From Betaproteobacteria bacterium (GTDB lineage Bacteria; Pseudomonadota; Gammaproteobacteria; Burkholderiales; SG8-39): DNA of 5,449 nucleotides. The position numbers and the translations under genes are program-made. The stretch covers positions 1 through 5,449 of the forward strand of contig VBCT01000205.1 of NCBI GenBank assembly GCA_005882235.1, written 5' to 3'. Shown here in pieces: positions 1 to 5,449 of this stretch. The notes under the pieces are model-generated. The model was not told the DNA's origin. It saw only the letters and a list, made by a program, of their open reading frames with translations, and did no database searches. Position 1 is the first letter of the stretch; each line of letters starts with the position of its first letter.

Positions 1-748
1 CCGGACCTTGGAGGCCCGGCTGCGCGATTTCGAGCGCGGCAAAGGCAGCCAGATCGCGGTGCTGATGCTGCCCTCGACTGAGCCCGAGACCCCGGCGCAG
101 TACGGCGTGCGCGTGTACGACCAGTGGAAACTTGGCCGAAAAGGGATCGACGACGGCGTGCTCGTCCTGGTGGCGAAAGACGACCGGCGTGTCTGGATCG
201 TGACGGGACGCGGCGCGGAGGGGCCTCTACCCGATGCCGCCGTGAAGCGCATCGTCGAGGAGGACATCACGCCTCGTTTCAAGCAGGGCGACTTCTACGG
301 CGGAATCCACGCCGGCGTCGATCGCATCATGCGCACGATCGAGGGCGAACCGCTGCCTCCTCCTCGCCACGCCGGGCAGCAATCGCCCCTTTTCCAGCAC
401 ATCGAGTGGATTATCCCGGGGCTCATCATCCTGATGGTTGCCCAAGGCGTCCTGAACACGGTGTTCGGCCGCACCGTGGGTGCGGGACTCACGGGCGGTG
501 TGGCGGGCTTTCTCGCCTGGCTCATCGTCGGCTCGCTCGCGATAGGCGCGTTCGTCGGCGTGATCGCTTTCGTCTTTGGGCTCTTCGGCATCAGCGCCGT
601 GAGGCACGGCAGCGGCTGGGGCGGCGGCTGGACCTCGGGCGGTGGATTCCCCGGCGGGGGCGGCTTCGGCGGCGGTGACTTCGGCGGCGGTGGCTTTAGC
701 GGCGGCGGCGGGGGCACGGCGGGCGGCGGCGCAGGCGGGAGCTGGTAG
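1..748 (+). CDS. TPM-domain (YgcG-like) membrane protein with Gly-rich tail, 5' partial
   Basis: The reading frame is open from the window edge (codons from position 2) to TAG at 746-748, so the N-terminus is missing. The TTG at position 8 lies inside the domain and is not a credible start. Numbering residues from that TTG, a TPM domain fills about 1-112, with family-like stretches GSQIAVLMLPST, GIDDGVLVLVAKDDR and RVWIVTGRGAEG, and ends in the usual YGGIHAGVDRIM segment. Hydrophobic segments follow at about 133-150, 160-178 and 178-197. A tail of almost pure Gly with Phe, Ser and Trp covers 201-246. The missing part should hold a signal peptide. The TPM domain therefore probably faces the periplasm with the Gly-rich tail past the membrane segments. 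Such proteins often follow lemA, and a second TPM gene follows here with a 1 nt overlap. The biochemical role of bacterial TPM proteins is poorly defined. The family call is firm; function is left open. Confidence 0.9.
   Translation, partial: RTLEARLRDFERGKGSQIAVLMLPSTEPETPAQYGVRVYDQWKLGRKGIDDGVLVLVAKDDRRVWIVTGRGAEGPLPDAAVKRIVEEDITPRFKQGDFYGGIHAGVDRIMRTIEGEPLPPPRHAGQQSPLFQHIEWIIPGLIILMVAQGVLNTVFGRTVGAGLTGGVAGFLAWLIVGSLAIGAFVGVIAFVFGLFGISAVRHGSGWGGGWTSGGGFPGGGGFGGGDFGGGGFSGGGGGTAGGGAGGSW
601..745 (+). repeat. Low-complexity GGC-rich tract encoding the Gly-rich tail
   Basis: The 3' end of the first TPM gene is a degenerate run of GGC/GGT/GGG codons broken by TTC, GAC, AGC and TGG codons, giving units such as GGGFGGGDFGGGGF. 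It is a coding simple repeat rather than a mobile or structural element. Slippage could change its length between strains. The opposite strand reads as a proline-rich open frame, which is only a by-product of this composition. Confidence 0.75.
737..741 (+). promoter_or_regulatory. Ribosome binding site for the second TPM gene
   Basis: GGGAG lies 6 nt before the GTG at 748, inside the last codons of the upstream gene. It supports GTG 748 as the start and suggests translational coupling through the TAGTG overlap. Confidence 0.6.
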
Positions 749-1245
749 TGGATTTCCTTCGATTCTTGAAACACATCACGACTCCCGGATGGGTGGCACG
801 GCGTGGTTTCACGAAAGAAACGCTTTCAAAGATAGAAAAGGCGGTCCGAGCATCCGAGCGGGAGCACGACGGCGAATTGCGATTTGCCCTCGAAGGTCCT
901 CTGCCCCTTCCGTACCTGATCCACGATCGAAAGGCGCGGCAGCGCGCCGAAGACGTTTTCTCCCAGCTGCGCGTTTGGGACACCGAGCACAACAGCGGCG
1001 TGCTGATTTACATGCAGCTCGTGGACCGCAGGATCGAGATCGTCACCGACCGCGGCATCGCCGCGAAAGTGGATCAGACCGAGTGGGACGCGATCTGCCG
1101 TTCGATGGAGAAGGCGTTCGGGGACGGAAGATTCGCCGAAGGTGCGCTACTGGCGGTCGAGCGCATCACCGCGCTGCTCGCGAGGCACTTCCCGCCGCGC
1201 GGAAGGAATCGCAACGAGCTGCCCGACAAACCGGTCGTGCTGTGA
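748..1245 (+). CDS. Small soluble TPM-domain protein
   Basis: This 165-residue protein starts with GTG at 748, overlapping the previous stop by one base (TAGTG), and ends with TGA at 1243-1245. It is a second, divergent TPM-domain protein. The N-terminal part (about 1-45) has the pattern KHITTPGW, an amphipathic helix and HDGELRFALE. The core at 80-104 reads EHNSGVLIYMQLVDRRIEIV and is the most family-like part. The C-terminal helix about 125-147 (GRFAEGALLAVERITALLAR) matches the end of TPM domains. I see no signal peptide or membrane segment, so it is probably cytoplasmic or peripheral to the membrane. The tail after 148 is basic and short. It is likely co-transcribed with the upstream membrane TPM gene, and tandem TPM genes of this kind are common behind lemA in Betaproteobacteria. 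No enzymatic activity can be assigned from the sequence. Confidence 0.9.
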   Translation: MDFLRFLKHITTPGWVARRGFTKETLSKIEKAVRASEREHDGELRFALEGPLPLPYLIHDRKARQRAEDVFSQLRVWDTEHNSGVLIYMQLVDRRIEIVTDRGIAAKVDQTEWDAICRSMEKAFGDGRFAEGALLAVERITALLARHFPPRGRNRNELPDKPVVL

Positions 1246-1249
1246 GCGC

Positions 1250-2269
1250 CTAGGGCCGGGGCGGCAATTCCGCGGCGCGGATCGGCAGGTCGAGCTTTTG
1301 CGTGCGGCGCAGGAGCGTCACTTTCGTGGACTTGCCGATCCGCTCTTCGCTGAGCAGACGGTGCAGCTCGTCGACTCCCGCGACGTTTTCTCCGTCGTAG
1401 CCGATGATGACGTCCCCGGGCTCGATTCCCGCCTCCCGGGCGGCGCCGCCGGGCTCGACCGACTCGACGCGCACTCCCGCTCCGGCGGCGAGGCCGTGAA
1501 AGCGCACCGCGCGGCGCGAAAGGGCGATGGTCGCGCCGCCCACGCCGATATAGCCGCGGCGCACGCGGCCGAATCGCAGCAGCTGCTCCACCACCCATTT
1601 GGCCGTGTCGATGGCGGTGGCGAAGCAGATCCCTTGTGCGAACGGAATGATCGCGGTGTTGACGCCGATCACATCGCCCCGGGAATTCACCAGCGGCCCG
1701 CCCGAGTTGCCCGGATTGAGCGCGGCGTCGGTCTGGATCACGTCGTCGATCAGCCGCCCGGTCATCGCCCGCAGGCTGCGGCCGAGCGCGCTCACCACGC
1801 CCGCCGTCACCGTGTGCTGAAAGCCGTAGGGATTTCCGATCGCGATCGCTAGCTGGCCGACGCGCAAGGCGCGCGAGCTTCCCAGCGTCGCCGCGGAAAG
1901 CTGGTGCCCGCCGATGCGGATCACCGCGACGTCGGTGTCGGGATCGTCGCCGACCAAGTCCGCGTCGAAGCCCGCACCGTCGGCGAAGCTCACCTGGATA
2001 GCGCGCGCGCCGTGCACCACATGGCTGTTGGTGAGGATAAAGCCGTCTGGAGTAAACACGAATCCAGATCCACTCCCGCGGCGCGGCGCTTCGCCTTCGC
2101 CTGAGCGCGGGCCCTGAGCGACCTCGACGTGAACGACCGCGGGGCCGACCCGCTCGGACGCCGCGACCACCGCGGCGGAATAGGCGTCGAGCAGGACGGC
2201 GTCGCTTTCGCCGCGCGCCGGGGAAGCCGACCGCGGCGAACCTTCATCGAGTACCGGAATCGCGCCCAT
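1250..2269 (-). CDS. HtrA/DegS-like S1C serine protease with one PDZ domain, no visible export signal
   Basis: This 339-residue protein runs from ATG (2269-2267) to TAG (1252-1250). The trypsin-like domain spans about 35-230 with an intact triad: His83 in TNSHVV, Asp113 in DPDTDVAVIRI and Ser189 in NPGNSGGPLVN. A single PDZ domain spans about 238-330, starting at GYIGV and including GGAAREAGIEPGDVIIGYDG. Length and one-PDZ layout resemble DegS. Unlike DegS, the first 25 residues (MGAIPVLDEGSPRSASPARG...) are polar, with no hydrophobic core, lipobox or anchor. The frame upstream of the ATG reaches a stop at 2335-2333 without another ATG, GTG or TTG, so a missed longer N-terminus is unlikely. 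An AGG lies only 3 nt before the ATG, a tight ribosome binding site. The gene follows lplT by 34 bp on the same strand and probably shares its transcript. The protease call is firm. A cytoplasmic location and a role in protein quality control are inference. Confidence 0.92.
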   Translation of the reverse strand: MGAIPVLDEGSPRSASPARGESDAVLLDAYSAAVVAASERVGPAVVHVEVAQGPRSGEGEAPRRGSGSGFVFTPDGFILTNSHVVHGARAIQVSFADGAGFDADLVGDDPDTDVAVIRIGGHQLSAATLGSSRALRVGQLAIAIGNPYGFQHTVTAGVVSALGRSLRAMTGRLIDDVIQTDAALNPGNSGGPLVNSRGDVIGVNTAIIPFAQGICFATAIDTAKWVVEQLLRFGRVRRGYIGVGGATIALSRRAVRFHGLAAGAGVRVESVEPGGAAREAGIEPGDVIIGYDGENVAGVDELHRLLSEERIGKSTKVTLLRRTQKLDLPIRAAELPPRP

Positions 2270-2303
2270 GGTCCTGCAGGACGTGGGGGCGCCCGGCGGA
2301 AAA

Positions 2304-3617
2304 TCAAGGATATCCGCGTTCCTTGCTGGTCTTCATTCCGATCAAGTGCAGCGAATCGCCGCGGCTCTGGTTGTACCGGTGGCGCAGCATCACCGCGAGC
2401 ATCGCGAGCACGACGAACGTGCCGAACGCGACGATGATGGTGTTGATGTGCACGTCGGCCTTGATCATCGCCGAATAGATGGCGAGCATCAGGAGGATCG
2501 AGATGTTCTCGTTGAAATTCTGCACCGCGATCGAATGGCCGGCGGAGAGGAGAACGTAACCGCGGTGCTGCAGCAGCGCATTCATCGGCACGACGAAGAA
2601 GCCCGCCAACGCGCCGATCACGATCAGCAGCACGTAGACGAGCGGCATGCTCGTCACGAAGATCATCCCGACGACCACGACGCCCATCGCGATTCCCGCC
2701 GGCAGCACCTCGAGGGATTGCCGCAGGGCGATGAAGCGTCCCGCGATCACCGCGCCGAGAGCCACGCCCACCGCGGTAACGCCCTGGAGCACCGCGCCCT
2801 TGTCGAGCGGGAGCCCGAGGTGGACCGCGGCCCATTGCAGCACGAGGAACTGCAGGGTCGCTCCCGCTCCCCAGAAAAGCGTGGTCACCGAAAGCGAGAT
2901 CTGCCCCAGCTTGTCCTTCCACAGCATGGTGAAGCAGAGGTAGAAATCGCGCATCAGCAGCGCGGGATTGGTCTGCTGCCTGCCGTAGCGCACGCCGGTG
3001 TCCGGGATGAACAGGTTGAAAACTGCGGCGACGACGTAGATCGCGGAGATGACTAGGATCGCGGCCTCGGCCGGGGTTTCGATTCCGGTGTCGATGTGCG
3101 GCATGTCGATCGCGAGAAGCAAGGAGGCGATGCGCGGGCTGATCAGCGCTCCCCCGAGCACGGTTCCGAGGATGATCGAAGCGACGGTCAGCCCTTCGAT
3201 CCAGCCGTTGGCGGCGACGAGCCTCTCCGGAGGCAGCAGCTCGGTGAGGATCCCGTACTTCGCCGGGGAGTAGGCCGCCGCGCCGAACCCCACCACCGCG
3301 TAGGCGGCGAGCACCAGCGCGTATCCGGGAATGCCGGCGAATTCGACGTAATCGGTGAAGAACATCATCACGCAGCCGGCGATCTTGATCGTGTTGGTGA
3401 TGAACATCACCCGGCCCTTCGGGATCGCGTCGGCAAAGGCCCCGACGAATGCCGCGAGCGCCACGTAGGACACGGTGAAGAAGAATTTCAGCAGCGGAAC
3501 CATCCACGCCGGGCCGTCGAGCTCGAGCAGCTGGGCGATCGCGGCGATCAGCAGGGCGTTGTCGGCGAGGGAGCTGAAAAACTGCGCCGCCATGATCGTG
3601 TAGAAACCCCGCTTCAT
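2304..3617 (-). CDS. lplT: Lysophospholipid transporter LplT (MFS)
   Basis: This 437-residue protein runs from ATG (3617-3615) to TGA (2306-2304). It is a 12-helix major facilitator family protein. Hydrophobic segments lie at about 8-31, 41-62, 70-88, 98-117, 140-160, 185-204, 238-262, 277-297, 305-322, 325-347, 370-385 and 391-411. LplT-like signatures include FFSSLADNALLIAAIAQL near the N-terminus, AFADAIPKGRVM in loop 2-3, YSPAKYGILTELLPPERL after helix 4, and VQNFNENISILLML at helix 11. It should flip lysophospholipids such as lyso-PE inward across the inner membrane for re-acylation. It is longer than the E. coli protein (about 400 residues), mainly in the loop at 161-184 and the polar C-terminal tail after 412. 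In E. coli lplT is paired with the acyltransferase aas. Here its downstream neighbour is a serine protease gene instead. A GGAA 4 nt before the ATG is a weak ribosome binding site. Substrate is assigned by family resemblance only. Confidence 0.93.
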   Translation of the reverse strand: MKRGFYTIMAAQFFSSLADNALLIAAIAQLLELDGPAWMVPLLKFFFTVSYVALAAFVGAFADAIPKGRVMFITNTIKIAGCVMMFFTDYVEFAGIPGYALVLAAYAVVGFGAAAYSPAKYGILTELLPPERLVAANGWIEGLTVASIILGTVLGGALISPRIASLLLAIDMPHIDTGIETPAEAAILVISAIYVVAAVFNLFIPDTGVRYGRQQTNPALLMRDFYLCFTMLWKDKLGQISLSVTTLFWGAGATLQFLVLQWAAVHLGLPLDKGAVLQGVTAVGVALGAVIAGRFIALRQSLEVLPAGIAMGVVVVGMIFVTSMPLVYVLLIVIGALAGFFVVPMNALLQHRGYVLLSAGHSIAVQNFNENISILLMLAIYSAMIKADVHINTIIVAFGTFVVLAMLAVMLRHRYNQSRGDSLHLIGMKTSKERGYP

Positions 3618-3691
3618 GATTTCCGGCGCCTGCGGTGAGCGGAGTCGTTCGTGCTGGAGCTGCGATTCATCGATTCCCTGCGTCCTGCGCG

Positions 3692-3713
3692 GGCGTTACG
3701 AAACGTAAACGCC
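3692..3713. promoter_or_regulatory. Inverted repeat in the lplT/alr divergent region
   Basis: The left arm GGCGTTACG (3692-3700) and right arm CGTAAACGCC (3704-3713) are reverse complements except for one extra A at 3709, and are separated by AAA. The inner core TTACG-AAA-CGTAA is a perfect repeat. It lies in non-coding DNA about 75 bp upstream of the lplT start and about 100 bp upstream of alr. If lplT is transcribed from the extended -10 nearby, the repeat falls at about +8 to +29 of that transcript, so it could be an operator or a 5' leader hairpin. No T-tract on either strand suggests a terminator. Confidence 0.4.
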
Positions 3714-3726
3714 TTTGGCCGCCCGC

Positions 3727-3735
3727 TTTATACCA
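3727..3735 (-). promoter_or_regulatory. Candidate extended -10 promoter for lplT
   Basis: On the minus strand these bases read TGGTATAAA, which fits the extended -10 pattern TGnTATAAT at all but the last base. No good -35 is seen at 16-18 nt upstream (GCACCT, CGCACC or ACGCAC), which is tolerable for an extended -10 promoter. It points toward lplT, about 110 bp from its ATG. I see no equally convincing sigma-70 promoter for alr in the other direction. Confidence 0.4.
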
Positions 3736-3812
3736 TGAGTCATTTGCAAGGTGCGTAAGCTTCTCGATGAGCGTTCTCCGGAATTCCCGGTTTTGTGGTC
3801 GAATGGCGGGCC

Positions 3813-4880
3813 ATGCGCCCCATCCGAGCCCGCATCGATTCCGCCGCTCTCCGCCACAACCTGGGCGCGGCGAGACGCCGTGCGCCCCGTTCGCGCATCT
3901 GCGCGGTGGTGAAGGCGAATGCCTACGGTCACGGCCTCGCGCGGGCGGCCCGGGCCCTCGCCGCGGCCGAAGGCCTCGCGCTGATCGAGCTGGAGGCGGC
4001 GCTCGAGCTGCGCCGCTCAGGCGAAAAGCGCCCGATACTGCTCTTGCAGGGGTTTTTCTCCCCGGAGGAGCTCGAACCCATCGCGGCGCACGATCTCATC
4101 ACCGTGGTGCACGACGCGGAGCAGCTGGCGATGCTCGGGCGCGCGCGGCTGCCGAAGAGGATCGCGGTGGTCGCGAAGCTGAACACCGGGATGAACCGGC
4201 TCGGCTTTCCGGCGGAAGATCTCCGCGGCGTGCTCGATCGCCTGCGCGATTGTCCAAGTGTCGCCGTGATAGCGCTTATGACGCATTTCGCCGACGCCGA
4301 CGGCAAGCGCGGCGTGCGCTGGCAGCTCGAGCGCTTCGATGCGGCGACCGCAGGCGTCGATCTTCCGAAGAGCGTCGCCAATTCCGCCGCGCTCCTGCGC
4401 TATCCGGAGGCGCGCAAGGACTGGGTCAGGCCGGGAATCATGCTCTACGGCTGCTCGCCTTTTCCCGACGAAAGCGCCGAAAAATTGGGCCTAAAGCCGG
4501 CGATGACGCTCACGAGCGAGCTGATTGCGGTGAGGGAATTACGCCCGGGCGACAGCGTCGGATACGGCGGCACCTATGCTGCGAGCGGCGCGATGCGGAT
4601 CGGCGTGGTCGCCTGCGGCTACGCCGACGGTTATCCCCGCCATGCGCCTACCGGGACCCCTGTACTCGTCGCCGGAAAGCGCACCCGCACCGTGGGCCGC
4701 GTCGCGATGGACACGCTGTTCGCCGATCTCACCGGCATCCCCGAAGCGGCGGTCGGGTCGCCGGCGACGCTGTGGGGCGAGGGGCTCCCGGCCGACGAAG
4801 TCGCGGCGAGCGCGGGCACCGTGAGCTACGAGCTCTTGTGCGCGCTCTCGCAGCGGGTGCCCGTTTCGGAGGCGCCCTGA
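3813..4880 (+). CDS. alr: Alanine racemase (PLP-dependent)
   Basis: This enzyme interconverts L- and D-alanine to supply D-Ala for peptidoglycan. I place the start at ATG 3813, giving 355 residues beginning MRPIRARIDSAALRHNL, like other family members (E. coli Alr is 359). A GTG at 3795 would add six atypical residues (MVEWRA), and only a weak GGCGGG precedes ATG 3813. The N-terminal TIM barrel carries the PLP lysine Lys34 in AVVKANAYGHG. Lys122 and Arg129 in KLNTGMNRLGF match the carbamylated lysine and catalytic-site arginine of the Geobacillus enzyme with identical spacing. Arg206 in VRPGIMLYG contacts the PLP pyridine nitrogen in homologues. In the C-terminal beta domain, Tyr270 in CGYADGYPR is the second catalytic base, and Asp300 lies in GRVAMD. 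All key residues are present, so the enzyme should be active. It is divergent from lplT and overlaps radA by one base. Whether the organism has a second, catabolic racemase (dadX type) cannot be seen here. Confidence 0.97.
   Translation: MRPIRARIDSAALRHNLGAARRRAPRSRICAVVKANAYGHGLARAARALAAAEGLALIELEAALELRRSGEKRPILLLQGFFSPEELEPIAAHDLITVVHDAEQLAMLGRARLPKRIAVVAKLNTGMNRLGFPAEDLRGVLDRLRDCPSVAVIALMTHFADADGKRGVRWQLERFDAATAGVDLPKSVANSAALLRYPEARKDWVRPGIMLYGCSPFPDESAEKLGLKPAMTLTSELIAVRELRPGDSVGYGGTYAASGAMRIGVVACGYADGYPRHAPTGTPVLVAGKRTRTVGRVAMDTLFADLTGIPEAAVGSPATLWGEGLPADEVAASAGTVSYELLCALSQRVPVSEAP
4868..4872 (+). promoter_or_regulatory. Ribosome binding site for radA
   Basis: GGAGG lies 7 nt before the ATG at 4880 and inside the last codons of alr. 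Together with the TGATG stop/start overlap, it fixes the radA start and indicates translational coupling to alr. Confidence 0.75.
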
Positions 4881-5449
4881 TGGCCAAGGCGAGAAGCGTC
4901 TACGCCTGCACCGAATGCGGCGGCGAATCGCCGAAGTGGCAGGGACAATGCCCGCACTGCGGCGCCTGGAACACGCTGGTCGAAGGGCTCGCCGAATCGG
5001 CGCCCAGGCACCGCTTCTCGGGCGTCACCAAGAGCTCGGAGCTCAAGCGGCTCGCCGAGGTGAGCGCGCGCGACGCGCCGCGCATGGCGAGCGGGATAGA
5101 CGAGCTCGACCGGGTGCTCGGCGGCGGATTCGTCGCGGGCGAGGTGGTGCTGATCGGAGGCGACCCGGGCGTGGGAAAATCCACGCTCCTTCTACAAGCG
5201 CTCGCGCGGATAAGCGGCTCGCGCAAGGCTGTATACGTGAGCGGCGAGGAGTCCGCCGAGCAGGTTGCGCTGCGCGCGCGGCGCCTCGCGCTCGACCCGG
5301 AGAAGCTCGAGCTCCTCGCCGAGATCCAGCTCGAGCGCATCCTCGCGACGCTGGAAAAGGCGAAGCCCGAGATCGCCGTCGTCGACTCGATCCAGACGCT
5401 GTACTCCGAGCAGCTCACCTCCGCGCCCGGCTCGGTCGCGCAGGTGCGC
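4880..5449 (+). CDS. radA: DNA repair protein RadA, 3' partial
   Basis: The frame begins at ATG 4880-4882 and stays open for 190 codons to the window edge. The full protein should be about 460 residues, so the rest of the ATPase core and the Lon-like C-terminal domain are missing. The N-terminal C4 zinc finger is complete: Cys10, Cys13, Cys24 and Cys27 in CTECGGESPKWQGQCPHCG. The RecA-like core starts with RMASGIDELDRVLGGGF (about 68-84). It has a Walker A GGDPGVGKST at 93-102 (Lys100), the RadA-typical YVSGEES at 119-125, and a Walker B region IAVVDSIQT at 165-173. RadA is a hexameric DnaB-like motor that extends and resolves recombination intermediates beside RecA. The KNRFG motif expected later lies beyond this window. 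The gene is coupled to alr by a one-base overlap, an arrangement I know from Betaproteobacteria, with no evident functional link between the two products. Confidence 0.96.
   Translation, partial: MAKARSVYACTECGGESPKWQGQCPHCGAWNTLVEGLAESAPRHRFSGVTKSSELKRLAEVSARDAPRMASGIDELDRVLGGGFVAGEVVLIGGDPGVGKSTLLLQALARISGSRKAVYVSGEESAEQVALRARRLALDPEKLELLAEIQLERILATLEKAKPEIAVVDSIQTLYSEQLTSAPGSVAQVR

Noticed and set aside
295..774. Proline-rich open frame antisense to the first TPM gene
   Set aside because: The Pro runs are simply the reverse complement of the glycine codons. No ribosome binding site or domain supports it.
1188..1205. CTTCC...GGAAG hairpin as a terminator for the TPM operon
   Set aside because: The stem is only five base pairs before a mismatch, it lies within the coding region, and no T-tract follows on either strand.
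2268..3056. 262-codon plus-strand open frame rich in His, Asp, Glu and Arg
   Set aside because: It is antisense to the clear membrane protein LplT, and its composition is a mirror of hydrophobic codons on the other strand.
1990..3507. 505-codon open frame on the minus strand overlapping both lplT and the protease gene
   Set aside because: It lies in a different frame from two well-supported genes. Its product is extremely rich in Arg, Ala and Gly with no recognisable domain, as expected from a shadow of G+C-rich coding DNA.
3735..3758. Seven-codon leader-like open frame (MSHLQGA) before alr
   Set aside because: There is no ribosome binding site, no run of regulatory codons and no attenuator hairpin after it. 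It is likely chance.
3795..3812. Upstream GTG start adding six residues to Alr
   Set aside because: Alanine racemases typically begin near the RPIRARID segment, and MVEWRA does not resemble the family. ATG at 3813 is preferred.
3696..3932. 78-codon minus-strand open frame across the intergenic region and the start of alr
   Set aside because: It overlaps alr antisense, shows no recognisable domain, and most of its length mirrors alr codons.

Overview
This is a G+C-rich bacterial chromosome fragment (about two thirds G+C by eye). It is densely packed with genes whose codons strongly favour G or C in the third position. The block lplT (minus strand), then divergent alr and radA (plus strand), is an arrangement I know from Betaproteobacteria. 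The protein sequences also read like betaproteobacterial versions. No genus can be named from this window alone.

Layout: (1) Positions 1-1245, plus strand, hold two tandem TPM-domain genes. The first is cut by the window edge, has membrane segments and ends in a very glycine-rich tail. The second is small and soluble, and its GTG start overlaps the stop of the first. This looks like the end of a lemA-TPM-TPM type operon, with lemA expected just outside the window. (2) Positions 1250-3617, minus strand, hold an LplT-type lysophospholipid transporter gene followed 34 bp downstream by an HtrA/DegS-like serine protease gene without a visible export signal. The protease gene ends 4 bp from the convergent TPM gene. 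(3) Positions 3618-3812 are a 195 bp divergent intergenic region with a candidate extended -10 promoter for lplT and an inverted repeat. (4) Positions 3813-5449, plus strand, hold alr (alanine racemase), complete, and the first 190 codons of radA (DNA recombination/repair ATPase). Their stop and start overlap as TGATG.

Functionally these are mostly envelope and housekeeping genes. LplT recycles lysophospholipid across the inner membrane, Alr supplies D-alanine for peptidoglycan, the TPM proteins are membrane-associated proteins of poorly known role, HtrA is a quality-control type protease, and RadA processes recombination intermediates. I see no mobile element, CRISPR array, RNA gene or clear intrinsic terminator. 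I found no convincing new multi-gene system. The points most worth a second look are the apparently unexported HtrA protease paired with lplT, and the inverted repeat just downstream of the predicted lplT promoter.
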